A stretch of 64,000 nt of DNA from Apiospora phragmitis (GCA_038363925.1 JAQQWL010000004.1:496001-560000), one strand, 5' to 3'. Shown: positions 11,792 to 24,397, numbered from the stretch's first letter. Program-made: numbers and translations. Notes: generated by a model not told the origin, from the sequence alone.

Positions 11792-13197
11792 ATATCTTTT
11801 TCGAATAAAAGGGACAGATTAACTAATTAAAGCCTATCGACTCGAAAACTATTAATAAAAACTAATAATAAATCTCTTAACGGGTAAAAAAAACATACCT
11901 AATATTTATTTATTAAATAAAAATAGTGTATAACTTATTTACCACCGGTTAAATATAAACCTTAAAAAATAAGGATATTAAAAGCTTAAACGAGCGTATT
12001 AATTAATAAATTTAAAACTCGATACGCGGCTTAAAATATATCCCGCTTAACCTTTATTAATAACTCGTTCGTAAATAACGAGAACTTAGTTTCTTAATTT
12101 AAATACCTAATCTTATTAAATTAAGAGATAAACTATACGAAACACTAGCCTAAAATTTAAAATAATATTATCTATTAAAGCTTAACGAAATATAAAAGAG
12201 TTACTCGGAGCGTATTAGCTACCGAATTATACGGCACGATTTCCGATATAGATAGCGGTATCGTACTAAGTATTACACTTAAAAGAATTATATAAACCTT
12301 AGAATTTTAAGATATATTAATAACTTTTTATATAGATTCGAGGTCTCTTTATAATTACTTAATTAAGATAGGTATAATAAATAAAAAGAGGCTTATAATC
12401 GATATTATATCCCTTCGAAAGTTGTACGAAAAAAAAAGATCTTATAAATCTATTATATCGATAATAAAGATAACCCGGTAAACGCCCTTACTAAAATATC
12501 CTTAAATAAAGCCCTCGAGTAAACAATCTCGATAAATAGCTTTACCGTACGTATAGAAACGTATATCGAAAGGCTAGACTCGCACGTCCCCGATAAAATA
12601 TAACGTATTACGATATACGACGGCATATTTATTACTATTACTATTTTTAAACCGTTCTTTTTAATTTATAACGAGAAATAATATATATTAATATATAATA
12701 ACTTCTCTTATTACCGTTATTATTATTAAATAATTAAAATAATTAATTAAAAAGATTTATTATTTAATAAAATTAACGTTAAAAAGGTATATTATTACCT
12801 ATACGACTTAAACAGGTACCGAATACCGGATTAGCGCAACCTATTCGTACAAAACCCTTAAAAAAAGAAGGCCCGTATTTAAAAAGGGGAACAGGCTAAT
12901 TTTATCGCTAAAATAAAAAACTGCTAATATTAGAATAATAGGAACTAAGGTTTTCTATATTACTTTAAAAAAAGTGTTACGTATTTATACGTACGAACCC
13001 CTTTTTTTATTTTATTAAAAGGGGTATACAATACCACTCATAGCTATTACTAAAGATAAATATAAATAAAAAAAGATATAAATAAAAAAAGATATAAATA
13101 AAACAAGATATAAATAAAAAAAGATATAAATAAAAAAAGATAATAATATAACCCCGATTAAACTCGGAACCCACTTATACGTACGTACGAAAGCCCA
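11792..13197 (+). mobile_element. Inverted 3' part of a second copia element (RT end, RNase H, 3' LTR)
   Basis: From the first base after the neighbouring LTR (ATATCTTTTTCGAATA) the sequence matches, inverted, the region around 6990 of the first copia element. It continues through RNase H (about 12460-12600, with DNKDNPVNALTKISLNKALE) to an LTR at 12928-13197. It lacks gag, integrase and most of RT. Directly to its right lies the missing 5' half of a copia element in opposite orientation. Confidence 0.75.
12928..13197 (+). repeat. Copia LTR containing 16-bp tandem repeats
   Basis: The LTR starts TATTAGAAT and ends CGAAAGCCCA. About 13062-13142 contains roughly five copies of a 16-bp unit (ATAAATAAAAAAAGAT) that the 200-bp LTR copies lack. 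Confidence 0.75.
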
Positions 13198-13748
13198 TTT
13201 AATAGTAGTGTAAAAATACTATAAATAGCTGGTCCGTTTCGAGTATTTAAAGCTCGATAGATATTAACGTTCGCACGGCTCTTTTAAAATATTTTATCGC
13301 TTTTTATATAGCTTCTCTTTTAGTTTAAATTTTTAAAAACGGCGGTAAGTTCTTATTAATACAAGGGTATGCTTTAAATACGAACAGGGTAAGTATTAAA
13401 TTATCGAGGCTAGCTGTATTATTTAAAGCTTTAATTATTTTTTAAAGTATTATGTTTATATTTATATAATAATTTCAGTCTTTTTATAAGATATCGCAGG
13501 TTTTATATAATAGAACGTGCGCTCGCTTAATTTTATTTACTATTTAATAAGTTTCGATAAGTATTTATTTATATATAATTCTTACTACTCGTACGTAATT
13601 TCGAAATTCTTTTTAAAAATACGTATTAAGGTAATACGAAATATATTTTAGAAGTTCTTAATAAATATATATCTAGTATTTATAAAAGGTATTTTAAATA
13701 TTTTATATATAAAGGAAATTTAAAACTATAACCGCTTAAAAGAATATA

Positions 13749-15712
13749 ACGTATCTTATAAACAAATGTCCCATATAAACGAATGTCTCATTCTTTTAAA
13801 CCCTTTCCGATAAAATATAAGTTAATTTTATTATAACGTATTTAATATATTAAAATTGATCGGAATTTTTATCTCTAAATACTTCTATATTATTTTAATA
13901 AGTACGCGTATTATACCCGGGCTTTCCGTAGATTTTATAGCGTTATAAACGTGTTTCAAACGTTTTTATACGATTACTTTTTTAACGCGATTCGTTTTAT
14001 AACTATTTATTAATATCTTTTTAAAACTATAAGTTTTTTTTAGCTTATATACGAAATAATTTTCTATTTTCTAGCCGTTTTTTTTATACGGCGGCGCCGG
14101 CTAAACATTTTATTTACTTTTCGAAGTATCGCGTTCTTACTTTTTAAAAAAGTAACTGGGTATATAATATATGTTATAACCTTTATAATTTAGTTAAAAC
14201 TAATTAAAATAAACGTCGAAAAGCTATTTTAATACCGTATAATACGGTTTCGAACGTATTCGGTTTAAAATTAAGCCTTAATCGGGTTGTTTAAAGTCTT
14301 TAATTCTTAAAAAATAAGTAGGCTAAAAAACGTCCCCGGAGGTATTAAAATACGTAGCTTTATATCTAACTATAAAATAATATATTCCGGATTATACGGA
14401 ACGAGTCTTATTTTTTAAAAGCCTCCTTATATATTCGAAACGGTGAAAATTGCTTAGAACGCTTTTAAAAACGCTAGTAAGAAGTCCTCCTTTAAAATAT
14501 AAATAATATACGCCCGTATAAAATATTTAATTTCTTTCTCGTATACCCTTTTTAATATACGAAAACAGCCGATATTAAAAGGTTAAAGCTTATATAATAA
14601 ATAAAAAAGTATATAAAATATAATAATCAAGTTCTTTTTATAATAAAGCTCGAAAGTTATCGAGTAATAACTTTTTTAACCGTTTTAGACTAAAAAGTAA
14701 TAATAATTTTTTATATAAAACTTAGTATATTAATTAAAGTATTAAATCTAGTCTTCGCTTTTTTTATTTATAGTTTAGCTACTTTTAATAATTATAATCA
14801 CCTAATCCTTCGGTAATAAGCTATTTTTATATTAAAAAAAGAGGTGCGTTTTCCCGGTAAAAATAATATACGGAAAGATAGCGTAACCGTGTAATCCGAC
14901 GCCCTAAATAATTATAACTTATTCCCGGTTCTTTTATTATATTATTTTAGGTTTTCCGTATCGATCGGAGGTAGTTATAATTATTTCGGACGAGATTTAG
15001 CCTATAAGAAAACTAGTCTCGTTAAAGTTATAAATATTTTCTTTTTAAATCTTATATTTATAAATTATATTTCGTATAAGGATAAACTACGCGTAATACG
15101 CGTCGGGATATTTATAAAAAACTCTTTAATAATCGATTCTTCGGTTAAAACGCGTCTAGAGGTCTAGTTATCGTCGTATAAAGTTAAAAGCTTAATTAAC
15201 GCCGACGCGTCCCGCGTTACGTAAATTAAATAATTAATTCGCTATATCTTTTATACCACTTAGCCGGGGAAAAACGATCGCGTATTTAAATTAATAATAT
15301 ATCGAATAATCGCATCTTTTTTAAAATTTAGAAACTTTTGAGAATTCGCAAGTATTTCGCGTCGTATAGGTTAGCCATTTCGTCTACGCTATAAAGTTTT
15401 CGATAAAACGTAATAAATTAATACAGCCTTTCGTACGCTTAAAATTAAGTCTTCTTAAAGCGCTTAAAGCGCTAGAATTATATTACTCTCTTTTTAAAGT
15501 TATAGCATTTTCGGACGTAAAAGAATATAAAAAAAGGTTAAAGCTATAAAGAAATTTATAAAAATAAGACATTCGCTTATATAAGACATTCGCTTGTGAG
15601 ATACCTTATAATATTTTCGGACGTAAAAGAATATAAACAAAAGTTAAGGATATAAGGAAATTTATAAAAGTGGGATATTCGCTTATATAAGATATTCGCT
15701 TGTGGGATACGT
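13749..15712 (-). mobile_element. Fot1/Pot2-like (pogo-type Tc1/mariner) transposon, RIP-degraded
   Basis: TIRs start ACGTATC(T/C)(T/C)A(T/C)AA(A/G)CRAATRTC, and TA duplications sit at 13747-13748 and 15713-15714. The uninterrupted site is visible in the first copia copy near 8640. Length 1964 bp, close to the 1.86 kb of relatives. The transposase remnant runs on the minus strand. The right end carries a second, inner TIR copy about 106 bp inside the outer one (15563-15607), explaining the extra length. Confidence 0.82.
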
Positions 15713-17972
15713 TATTCGAATCGATAACGTAAAGTACGTTTCGTGTATTAAAATAAATAACGTTTATAATAATTTCGTAATTAAAATCGTATTTAATTTA
15801 TAAAAAGAATTTTAATCGCTAATGTATTAAGTTATATAATTAATATTAAGAGTAGAATTTCTATATTTCGTTAAAGATAAATGTTTCGATTAAATTATAG
15901 CCGGAAGTTTTTAAAAGGTTATATAGCTTTTATATATAAAGGTGTCCGAACTATTAATAAAGGTGTTAGAAACTTTTTTCCATAAGGTATAATATTACTT
16001 TTATATGATTAATATTAAAGAACGGGTGCCTTTATTCCTTAACGTCGAGTAGTATTTTATCCTTTTTTTATATAATAATATTAAAGGTATTATTATAATA
16101 TATTTTAAATCGGTCGGCGTTATATAGCAATAATAAGAAGGAGGTTTATATTTTAAAAATATAATACCTCATAATTTTTAATTAGTTTTATGCGTTTATT
16201 ATTTTAATAAACGAAATAAGTAGTAAGCTTTCGAACTTATTTTCTATATTTCTTAAGGTTTAATTAATTCGTATACTTAAGTTTCTCGCATATAAGCTTT
16301 CGCTGAAAGTTTTTTAATTATTAAGGGCTATATTATTCCGGTATATTAAAACTCTTTATAATAAATTTAATTATATTAACCGCTTAAATTGAATTAATCG
16401 GCTTATATAATAAAGTTTATAAAATAAATATACTTATTAATAAGTTAATAAATAAATACTATATTTATCAAATAAATAATATTCTATCGTATTTTAAAAA
16501 TTAATATATTCGAAATCATTTTTATTTTTTAACTCTTCTTTTTCTTTTTTTTAATCTTAAACGAAATAGTTTATATTCGTTTTTTAAAAAGGGGTTTTAT
16601 CTAATATTATTACACGCTTAAAAGTATTAAGTCTTTACTTAAAACTACTTTTCAACGCTATAGTTTATCGATTAATAGCTTTACTTATAATAAATACGGC
16701 ACGTTCCTCGTTAAGGCCGCTTATTCTTATATAATAATTTAGGTCGACTATTATACGATAACCTATTATTATAAATTAGTCGATTTTATTTTATACGGTT
16801 ATTTATAAACCGTTTATTAACGATATATATATTAAAGGTTATACTTAATCGAGACTTATTAGTTAAATATTATTACGGTATTTAGCGATGCTCGGAGATT
16901 CGAAAATAAAACTTTGTACGTTAGCTTTTAATAGATAAGGGCTGGCTCGAGTTCGAAAACTCCTCTATATACTTATATAATTAACGTATAAACGGTAATC
17001 TCTTTTTAAACCCTCGTTTCGATGGCTTATTATATTAGTTAAAACTTATTTAATAATATTTCGAGAATTTTAATTAAATATTTCTCGGCGTTTTATACTT
17101 TTAATTATATAACGAGGTCTTTATTTAATTCGTAAAATATTATTTATAATTTATTAACGTATTAAGATACGCTTCGAAAAAGTGATATATTTAGTTTTAT
17201 TTTCTTTTAAGTTTAATATAATTAAGAAAGACTTTTTTCGTACGGCTAAAAAGAATATTCGATAAGATCGTGTAATACTAGTTTTTTAAATATATTTAAT
17301 CGTTTACTTATCTTAATTAATATTTATATTTTATTAATAAAATTATTACATAACTTATTAATATAGTTTTTTTCGCTTTTATATTTTTAAGAAAATAACC
17401 ACTTTAGCTTAATTAGTTTTACTATTATAAATAATTCGAGACGAAGGTATATCGTACTCCGTGGAGTATGCTGGGCCCGATAATTATACGGTTTAATCCG
17501 GTAGTACCGGAATCGAAAAGAAAAAAAACGATTTCTTACGACGCTCGGGTACCTTAGATTTTAAGGTTAAACGCCTGGCTTACCGTTAAGTTCTTCCGTA
17601 GTTCCGTGAACTGTTACTTCGTACGAGGGTCTAGTATCTCTCGCTTTGGCGTTAGCTGTTCGGATGCCTGTTTTCGAGAAGGATGTGGGATATTATCTTT
17701 CCGGGTTTTTAAAGCCGGTTTTACTAGTCGGTTTTATTAATATATAAAGCCGGCCGGTAATATTAAGCTTACGAGCTTAGTTTTAAAGGATTTATTTATT
17801 AAGATATTAACTTCGTTTTTTTAAGGTAATTATAAAGCTTTTTTTAAAACGTACGATTAATTTAACTACACTAGTACTTAGTTTATCCGTCGAGCTTTAT
17901 AATAAACGACTTTTAAAAAGAGGTCTCTTTTATTTTTAATATATAATATTTTAAAAAGTATTATACGAGGTA

Positions 17973-19827
17973 ATGTACCCTATAAGCGAGCTGCGTATAT
18001 AAGCGAGCTGCGCACTTTTAATTAATTTTCTTATAATTAACTTTATATTAACTTTTCTCCATTAATAAGTATAGAATTAAAAAATAAAAAAAAGGTTTAA
18101 TTTAGCGCTTGAAGCGGTTTAAAATAACCCGAAATTATATGTATAAAAAGCTGTAACGATATATTATGTCCTAGAGTCGACGTTACGCAGCCGACGACGT
18201 GGAATTCGACCACGATCCGAAATCTCTATAAACTCTTAAAAGCTTTTTAGTTTTAAAAAGGAATTAATTATTCTATATATTATTAATCTAAATACGCGAT
18301 CGTTTTTTCCCCGGCTAAGCAATATAAAAGATATAACGAATTAATTATTTAGTTTACGCGACGCGAGACGTGTCGGCGTTAATTAAGCTTTTAACTTTAT
18401 ACGATAATAATTAAACCTCCGGACGCGTTTTAATTAAAGAATCGATTATTAAAGAGTCCTTTACGAAAATTATAACGCGTATTACGTATAGTTTATTTTT
18501 ATACGGAATATAATTAATAAATATAAGATATAAAAAGATGATATATATAATTTTAACGAGACCGGGTTTTTTATAAGCTAAATTTTATTCGAAATAATCG
18601 TAACCACCTCCGATTAATGCGGAAGGCCTAAGGTAAAATAGGAAAAGAACCGGGAATAGGTTATAATTATTTAGGGCGTCGGATTAAATAGTTACGCCAT
18701 CTTTCCGTATATTAATTTTACCGGGAAAATGTACCTCTTTTTTTAATATAAAAATAGTTTATTATTAAAAAACTAAGTAATTATAATTTTTAAAAATAAT
18801 TAAATTATAAATAAAAAAGGCGAAAATTAAATTCGATATTTTAATTAATATATTAAGTTTTATATAAAATTTTATTATTATTTTTTAATTTTAAACGGCT
18901 ATGAAAGCTGTTACTTAATAATTTTCGAGCTTTATTATAAAAAGAACTCGATTATTATACTTTATATATTTTTTTATTTATTATATAAAGTTTAATTTTT
19001 TAGTATCGATCATTTTTATATATTAAAAAGGCGTACGGGAAAGAAATTAAAGGTTTTATACGGGCGCATATTATTTATATCTTTAAAGAGGGCTTTTTAC
19101 CAGCGATTTTAAAAGCGTTTTAAGCGATTTTTACCGTTTCGAATATATAAAAAGGCTTTTAAAGGATAAGAATCGTTTTATATAGTCCGGAATATATTAT
19201 TTTATAATTTAATATAAAACTACGTATTTTAATACTTCCGGGGATATTTTTTAGTTTATTTATTCCTTAAAAATTAAAAACTTTAAATAATTTAATTAAA
19301 AATTAATCTTAATCCGAATATATTCGAAACCGTATTATATAGCATTAAAATAACTTTTTAATATTTATTTTAATTAGTTTTAATTAGATCGTAGAAGTTA
19401 TAACGTAAGTTATATACCGAGTTACTTTTTTAAAAAATAAAAACGCGATACTTTAAAAAGTAAATAAGATATTTAGCCGGCGCCGCCGTATAAAAAAACG
19501 GCTATAAAATAAAAAATTATTTCGTATATAAATTAAAAAAGACTTATAGTTTTAAAAAGATATTAATAAATAATTATAAAACGAATCGCGTCGAAAGAGT
19601 AGTTATATAAAGACGTTTAAGACACGCTTATAACGTTATAAGATCTATAGAGAGCCCGGGTATAATATGCGTACTTATTAAAATAATATAAAAACCTTTA
19701 AAAATAATAATTATTAATATATTTATTTAGTTTTAAACGTTATAATTAAATTAATTTATAATTTATAAAGCTTAATAATAAAAAGTACGTAGCTCGTTTA
19801 TATACGTAGCTCGCTCATAAGGTACGT
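17973..19827 (+). mobile_element. Fot1/Pot2-like transposon, RIP-degraded
   Basis: 1855 bp bounded by TA (17971-17972, 19828-19829). TIRs are about 45 bp, reading RYGTACCYTATRAGCGAGCT from each end, with a directly repeated GCGAGCT motif inside each. The plus strand holds the transposase remnant, with an N-terminal DNA-binding part near 18180-18420 and a DDE_1-type part near 18550-18960. It is colinear with the copies at 13749 (inverted) and 54258 (inverted). Many stops. Confidence 0.85.
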
Positions 19828-20392
19828 TATATAATAAATTATTTAAGTAACATTTTTTTTAAAACTTTCTTTAAGGGTTTAAGCTTTTAAAGATTAAAGT
19901 TAATATTCTTTATTTAAATTATTAAAATAATCTCGGTATTTTAAATTACTTTTTCGTGCGTAAATAATTCGGGGTCTAAAGTTATTAGTTAGTTTAAGTT
20001 CGATATATTTAAGCTCGGTCTCGATTAATCGATTATAATTAATTTTATTTTAATAAAGGTTATCGTTTTATAAGTCGTAAAATAAAGTTATTTAAATATA
20101 TAATTATATATAGCTTAGCTATTTTTATATATAGCTTAGCTATTTTTATATATAGCTTAGCTATTTTTATATATAATTCGAAACTTAGTCTCTTCTTTAT
20201 AATATATACTCGAGAAAAGGGGTTCTTTTTCGTACGGTCGATTCAGGTCGGCTCTTCCTCCGAATTTCTATAACGGGAGGAAATTCTCGAAGCTCTTTAA
20301 TACGGTCGCCCTTATATTAATAAAGGCGTAAAACTATCTCTTTACTCTTATTAATCTATAATCACCTTACGTAACTATTAATTAATATTAAT

Positions 20393-20591
20393 TAAGCTTT
20401 TATATATACGTATAAATAAGTGTTTAATTAATATTATATCATTATATTCTATTATTTATATTTACTTATTTTATTAATTATAAGAGGTATCGTATACCCC
20501 TCTTTATAAAGTAGAAAAAGCGTTCGTACGCGTAGGTACGTAGCACCCCTTTTAAGGTAGTATAAACAGCTTTAGTTTAACTATTCTAATA
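20393..20591 (-). repeat. 5' LTR of the truncated copia element
   Basis: This 199-bp LTR is homologous to 4835-5035 and ends TATTCTAATA, the complement of the LTR start. Confidence 0.75.
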
Positions 20592-21213
20592 ATAATATTA
20601 AATTTAAGAATTAAGTTTTTAAACTTAAAATAATTAATAAATAACGAGCTACCGGAATTTATTTACGAAATATTCTTAAACTTTTAAACTCTCTATTATA
20701 TTAATATAAATAAAGCCCCGGTTAAAAAGTAGTCCCTTTAAACGTTAAATAGTTTAATCATTAATAAATACTTATTAAAAAAGCGTTTATATTTATTAAC
20801 TCTCGATATATATATTAAATTAAACTTTTAGTTTATAATAAAAATATTTAACCTAATAGTATTTATAAAAACCTATTATTTTATAAGCTTAAAAAAACGC
20901 TTAGTATTTTAAATACTTAATTAATAAAATTAAAATAAAAAAGGAATTACTTTTAAGTCGAACTAAATAAAATATATAAATTTAAACTTTATTAAATAAT
21001 TAAAAACTTTAATTGTACTTTTATTATTAAATAAAATATGATGATAATTAAAAATAAAATAATAAGTTAATAATATAACCTTTAAAATAAAAAAAAAAAA
21101 AATTAATTAAAATTTAAAAAACAAGTTTAATATTATTAACTATGTTAAAATTAAAATTTATTAAAGTTATAATTTTCTAATTTATTTTTAAATAATTATT
21201 AATAAAATAAACC
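20592..21213. repeat. RIP-degraded sequence, element not identified
   Basis: AT-rich, stop-filled sequence between the copia LTR and the return to normal GC content. No domain recognised. Confidence 0.4.
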
Positions 21214-21344
21214 TAGGTTGCGATATAGTTTAGTGTTAAGTTTAGGTGGCTACTTATGTGGTAGGACGGCTAAGTGGTTAGGGTGCTTACCCACTGCCAA
21301 CCCAGAATGCTGATTTTGCTGGTAGGTCCAACAGGAACGGGTCT

Positions 21345-22091
21345 TTGATCTCCTGCAAAACAAAGAATGCCATGTTGCGAGTCCCGAGGGTTCTTGTCCC
21401 ACAAGAGTCATATTATCCATATGATCCACGGGGGCCCCAAACTGTTACGCATACCAGAACAACGTATCCGAATAGCATCCGGGCTATCTCGATCGTTGAT
21501 TCCAAGGCATACGCACGACCTGGGAAGGAGCAAATGTGTCCGGTTGTCACACTCGAAGACAGTAAAGGGCGGTGGGCAGGGACCTTGCAAATCATGGATG
21601 ACATGACCATCGCTCGATCCGAGTCCGACTTGGAACTGATTGTCATCTCCACAGGCAGCATGCCCTATGCCGATGGCAATAGATATTATCAAGAAGCAGT
21701 GGATAGCACAGGATCATGATCTTATTCGTGGTTTGATGAGGAGTTACAGCACAAGCAATACTACTACAAACCGCAGGACTCGCTAACTTTCGGACAGGGC
21801 CCCGGTTCTGGAATAACTCCGTTTCTGGAGGAAACTCGACGGAGTCTCAATGCAGATATAGATCTTGGGCCTTTTGTCCGACGCCGGGCATCCATCATTG
21901 AGGGAGCCGAACGTTGCAGCGTGGAAAAGGAAAAGCCGCAGACAGCCAGTCAGTCCGAGAAATACCACTTCTACAATGTACTATGGGTGGAAACCATAGA
22001 CGGGATCATGTACAGGAAGGCTGCCGGGCGAGTGCCGAAGGATATCTGGGAAGAGAACTGCGGGGAGCTCGAGACGATTGTGCTGGGGTAG
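21345..22091 (+). pseudogene. HET-type (heterokaryon incompatibility) protein, C-terminal fragment with a stop
   Basis: One frame runs from 21345 to TAG 22089-22091 with a single in-frame TGA at 21717-21719. The sequence has the character of the C-terminal part of fungal HET proteins: RVLVPQESY, a middle block GRWAGTLQIMDD with LELIVISTGSMPYADGNRYY, and the closing FYNVLWVETIDGIMYRKAAG followed by RVPKDIWEENC and ending in VLG. The N-terminal HET domain itself (the conserved RGWCLQE-type region) is not present to the left; the RIP block begins there. HET proteins act in non-self recognition between hyphae. This copy is truncated and interrupted, so it is unlikely to be functional. Confidence 0.7.
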
Positions 22092-22130
22092 ACGATAGCC
22101 TAACCAAAGGCTGCGCCGTAAGTACCTAGA

Positions 22131-22688
22131 AAGCTGCTCTTCACGAAGCAGGGAAACAATTGCATCGTCATCACAGACCTCAGCAGCTCGCAGGTTCTGT
22201 TTCAAGCTGCTACCGCCTCGTCCTCCTCAGCGTCCAATGCACCGCACATGACGGTCCACCGAGGCGGTTGGGGGGTCCCGAGATCGCCACAGTGCGCTAT
22301 TATGCCTTCACCACCTCGAAGATGGATGTGACGCTGCGCCTACTCGGGGGCGGCGGCACCACCACCACTACAAGAAGGGTTTCGACATCGCGACGGGCCT
22401 GGGCCGGCTGCGCTGGGGTTGCAAGTCTTCTTGTCTGCTCGGCGATGGCGGGAGCGAGATATTAGAATCTGACGTGGATCATGGTGCTACGTTGGCAAAG
22501 TTCGAGAGGACCAAGGGGGGCGGTTGCCTCACGATCCCGTCCGCCAAGGGTGGCCTCCAGTCAATCTGACGCAGCTCGAGGAAATCGTGGCGAGGTGCAT
22601 ATCCGAGAGGGAAAGAAGGAGACGGCGCGAGATGGAGATGGCCTTGAAAGGGGCCGCGGAGATAGTTGAAGGTGTTTTCGGGTCTTAG
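22131..22688 (+). pseudogene. Tubby/LURP-one-like conserved fungal protein, multiply frameshifted
   Basis: Four consecutive pieces in different frames read like one small fungal protein. They are KLLFTKQGNNCIVITDLSSS (22131 on), IATVRYYAFTTSKMDVTLRL (about 22282-22340), GFDIATGLGRLRWGCKSS followed by ILESDVDHGATLAKFER (about 22378-22560), and NLTQLEEIVARCISERERRR to a stop at 22686-22688. The beta-strand spacing and the closing helix resemble the Tubby C-terminal/LURP-one-like fold found in many fungal proteins of ~200 residues; that assignment is inference. No ATG begins it, and it abuts the HET fragment with only ~40 bp between them. At least three frameshifts make it a pseudogene. Confidence 0.5.
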
Positions 22689-23618
22689 GGCGGGGACAGG
22701 AGGGGGGGAGGCAAAATGTGGCCATGGTCGGTCCTGGTCCTGGTCCTGGTCCTGACCTCGCGCCACCATCGCTATCTGTTTCCCCAGCTCGCGATCTATC
22801 GATAACAGACGAAGAAAGGGGAAGAAAACGTCCCATATGGCCAGTCGAGAGAATTGTCCCTTTGCGAGTCGTGCCTTCCACGGTGCCTGTTTCAAGCCCC
22901 TGAACGGATCTTGGCATCGCAGCGATGTGCCCGATCGATGCCGGATTGATTGAACCAGTGAGAATCGTGTTCCTGACAGCATGTGTCGCCACGGAGGTAT
23001 CCGTCAGTGCTCGACCGAACAAATTCGCCTCTCTTTAATTCTAATTTTAGCCTGTCATAACCCCGTATCGCACCTGGGCCCTCTGGAGTTTCGAGGCTGA
23101 GTGAATTCTAAATGCTCAAGAAGCTTAGAGGCGCAAACGCCAAGCTTCATGCGTTCTAGCTGCGCCAAGTGGATTTGGTTGTTTCGCTGCCAGCTGTGGA
23201 GCTGGCCCGTTGGCCTCTTGATAGGCCCGCAATCCCTGCCGGCCGGGCCTATAAGGGCTCGGGCACTAATGACGCCTTCACCCAATCTGGCAAATGAGGG
23301 TCTATAGGTTCATGCGCTACAGGGGCCCACTCGGGCCTTTATAGTAACATGGGGGGTCTCCTAGGCCCCTGTCTTCTACCCCACCGCCGATGGGACCCGG
23401 AGGCTCAATCATGTGGCGACATGGCCGGTTGCCGTTGTCAACTCCTACCTTTGACACCTCCAGATGCAACCTTTCCGCAGCAATCGGGGTGGGCCGGGGA
23501 GCCTTCGCTTGTGACTTCGGGTCATTTGCGCAAATTGAAGTTGAATCGAACTGGGGATACTACTCCTTCACGTCAAAATGAAAATGCTACGGGGTATGGC
23601 AACATACACTTGTCTGTC
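22689..23618. other. Intergenic region with a GGTCCT hexamer repeat
   Basis: Upstream region of the secreted-protein gene. It contains four perfect GGTCCT units at 22730-22753. The reading frames across it on both strands look like chance frames in GC-rich sequence. Confidence 0.5.
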
Positions 23619-23626
23619 TATATAAT
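23619..23626 (+). promoter_or_regulatory. TATA box of the secreted-protein gene
   Basis: TATATAAT lies about 240 bp before the ATG at 23864. A long pyrimidine-rich stretch (about 23660-23750) typical of fungal 5' leaders follows. Confidence 0.5.
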
Positions 23627-23863
23627 CTGTCTCGCCCGTCGTGAAGTCTTTTGTTTCTGATTCTTCATCCAGCCAACCTTCCAACCTTCAATCCAACCAA
23701 CCCACCCTACTTCCCTTCTTTTTCACCTTCTCCCTGAGTTGATCTCGCACCGTCGCACTAGCTGCTTCATATTCATTCGCTCTTAAAAGCCAACCAGCCC
23801 ACTCTTTTTCCAGATCAACTCAGCTCCAAAAAACAACACTCCACCAACTTCATCAAAATCAAA

Positions 23864-24397
23864 ATGCAGTTCTTCACCCTCATCACCTCCGCCCTCGTCG
23901 CCGTCGCGGCCGCGAGCCCCCTCCGCGCGGGCCCCGACAACAGCGTCGCCCAGGCCCTGGCCCGCCGCGCCGAGGAGACCCAGGACGGCCTCGCCAAGCT
24001 GCAGGAGGTCGGCCCCAAGCTGAGCGAGCTGCTGCAGGCGCTCGCCGACAAGCAGAACTCCGGCGTCGCCGCCGCGTCCACGGACGGCGAGAGTGACTTC
24101 AGCGTCCAGGCCGCCGACTTCAAGGTCCAGGACGTCATCCAGGACATCCTCAAGGCCCTCGGCGGCGAGGACGGCATCAAGAACATCGTCAAGACCATCG
24201 TGGGCCTCATCCCGGGCGCCTCCAACTTCCAGGGCATCGTCGACAGCGCACTCAACATCATACTACCCCTCATCACCGGCGGCGCCAAGGGCAACGGCTC
24301 CGGCGCCGGTGCCGGTGCTGCCCCGGCCGCTCCCGCCGCCCCGGCCAAGAACACCACCGCCAAGGCTTTCAACGTCGACGAGATCTCCTACGTGTAA
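23864..24397 (+). CDS. Small secreted cysteine-free protein
   Basis: The 177-residue intronless protein begins with a clear signal peptide (MQFFTLITSALVAVAAA, cleavage likely near S18-P19). The start has a good context (TCAAAATGC). A dibasic site (ARRAEE, residues 34-39) could be cut by a Kex2-type protease. The mature part is helical and acidic, with a hydrophobic heptad-rich region around residues 90-145 (VQDVIQDILKALGG, GIKNIVKTIVGLIPG, ALNIILPLITGG). An Ala/Pro/Gly linker and a short tail NVDEISYV follow. Two N-glycosylation sequons (NGS, NTT) are near the C-terminus. There is no Cys, unlike most small effectors. Extracellular or cell-wall location is inferred; function unknown. Strong GC3 indicates an intact expressed gene. 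Confidence 0.85.
   Translation: MQFFTLITSALVAVAAASPLRAGPDNSVAQALARRAEETQDGLAKLQEVGPKLSELLQALADKQNSGVAAASTDGESDFSVQAADFKVQDVIQDILKALGGEDGIKNIVKTIVGLIPGASNFQGIVDSALNIILPLITGGAKGNGSGAGAGAAPAAPAAPAKNTTAKAFNVDEISYV

Larger units (their letters stand above)
13198..20591 (-). mobile_element. 5' half of a copia element (5' LTR, gag, integrase) with two nested DNA transposons
   Basis: Minus-strand sequence colinear with 8155-11791 of the first copia element, ending at a 5' LTR (20393-20591). RT, RNase H and the 3' LTR are missing at the left end. Two Fot1/Pot2-like elements interrupt it (13749-15712 and 17973-19827). Removing them restores alignment with the first copy at TA dinucleotides. It is as heavily mutated as the first copy. 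Confidence 0.75.

Noticed and set aside
13062..13142. Regular 16-bp direct repeats resembling a CRISPR array
   Set aside because: The units are contiguous with no spacers, lie inside a copia LTR, and the genome is eukaryotic.
21265..21390. tRNA- or SINE-like A and B boxes (GGCTAAGTGGTTAGGG, later GCGAGTCCC)
   Set aside because: No cloverleaf can be folded, and the B box is poor and too far away.
22479..23022. Minus-strand frames of 150-167 codons
   Set aside because: They overlap the plus-strand pseudogene end and a hexamer repeat; composition is GC-driven with no family likeness.
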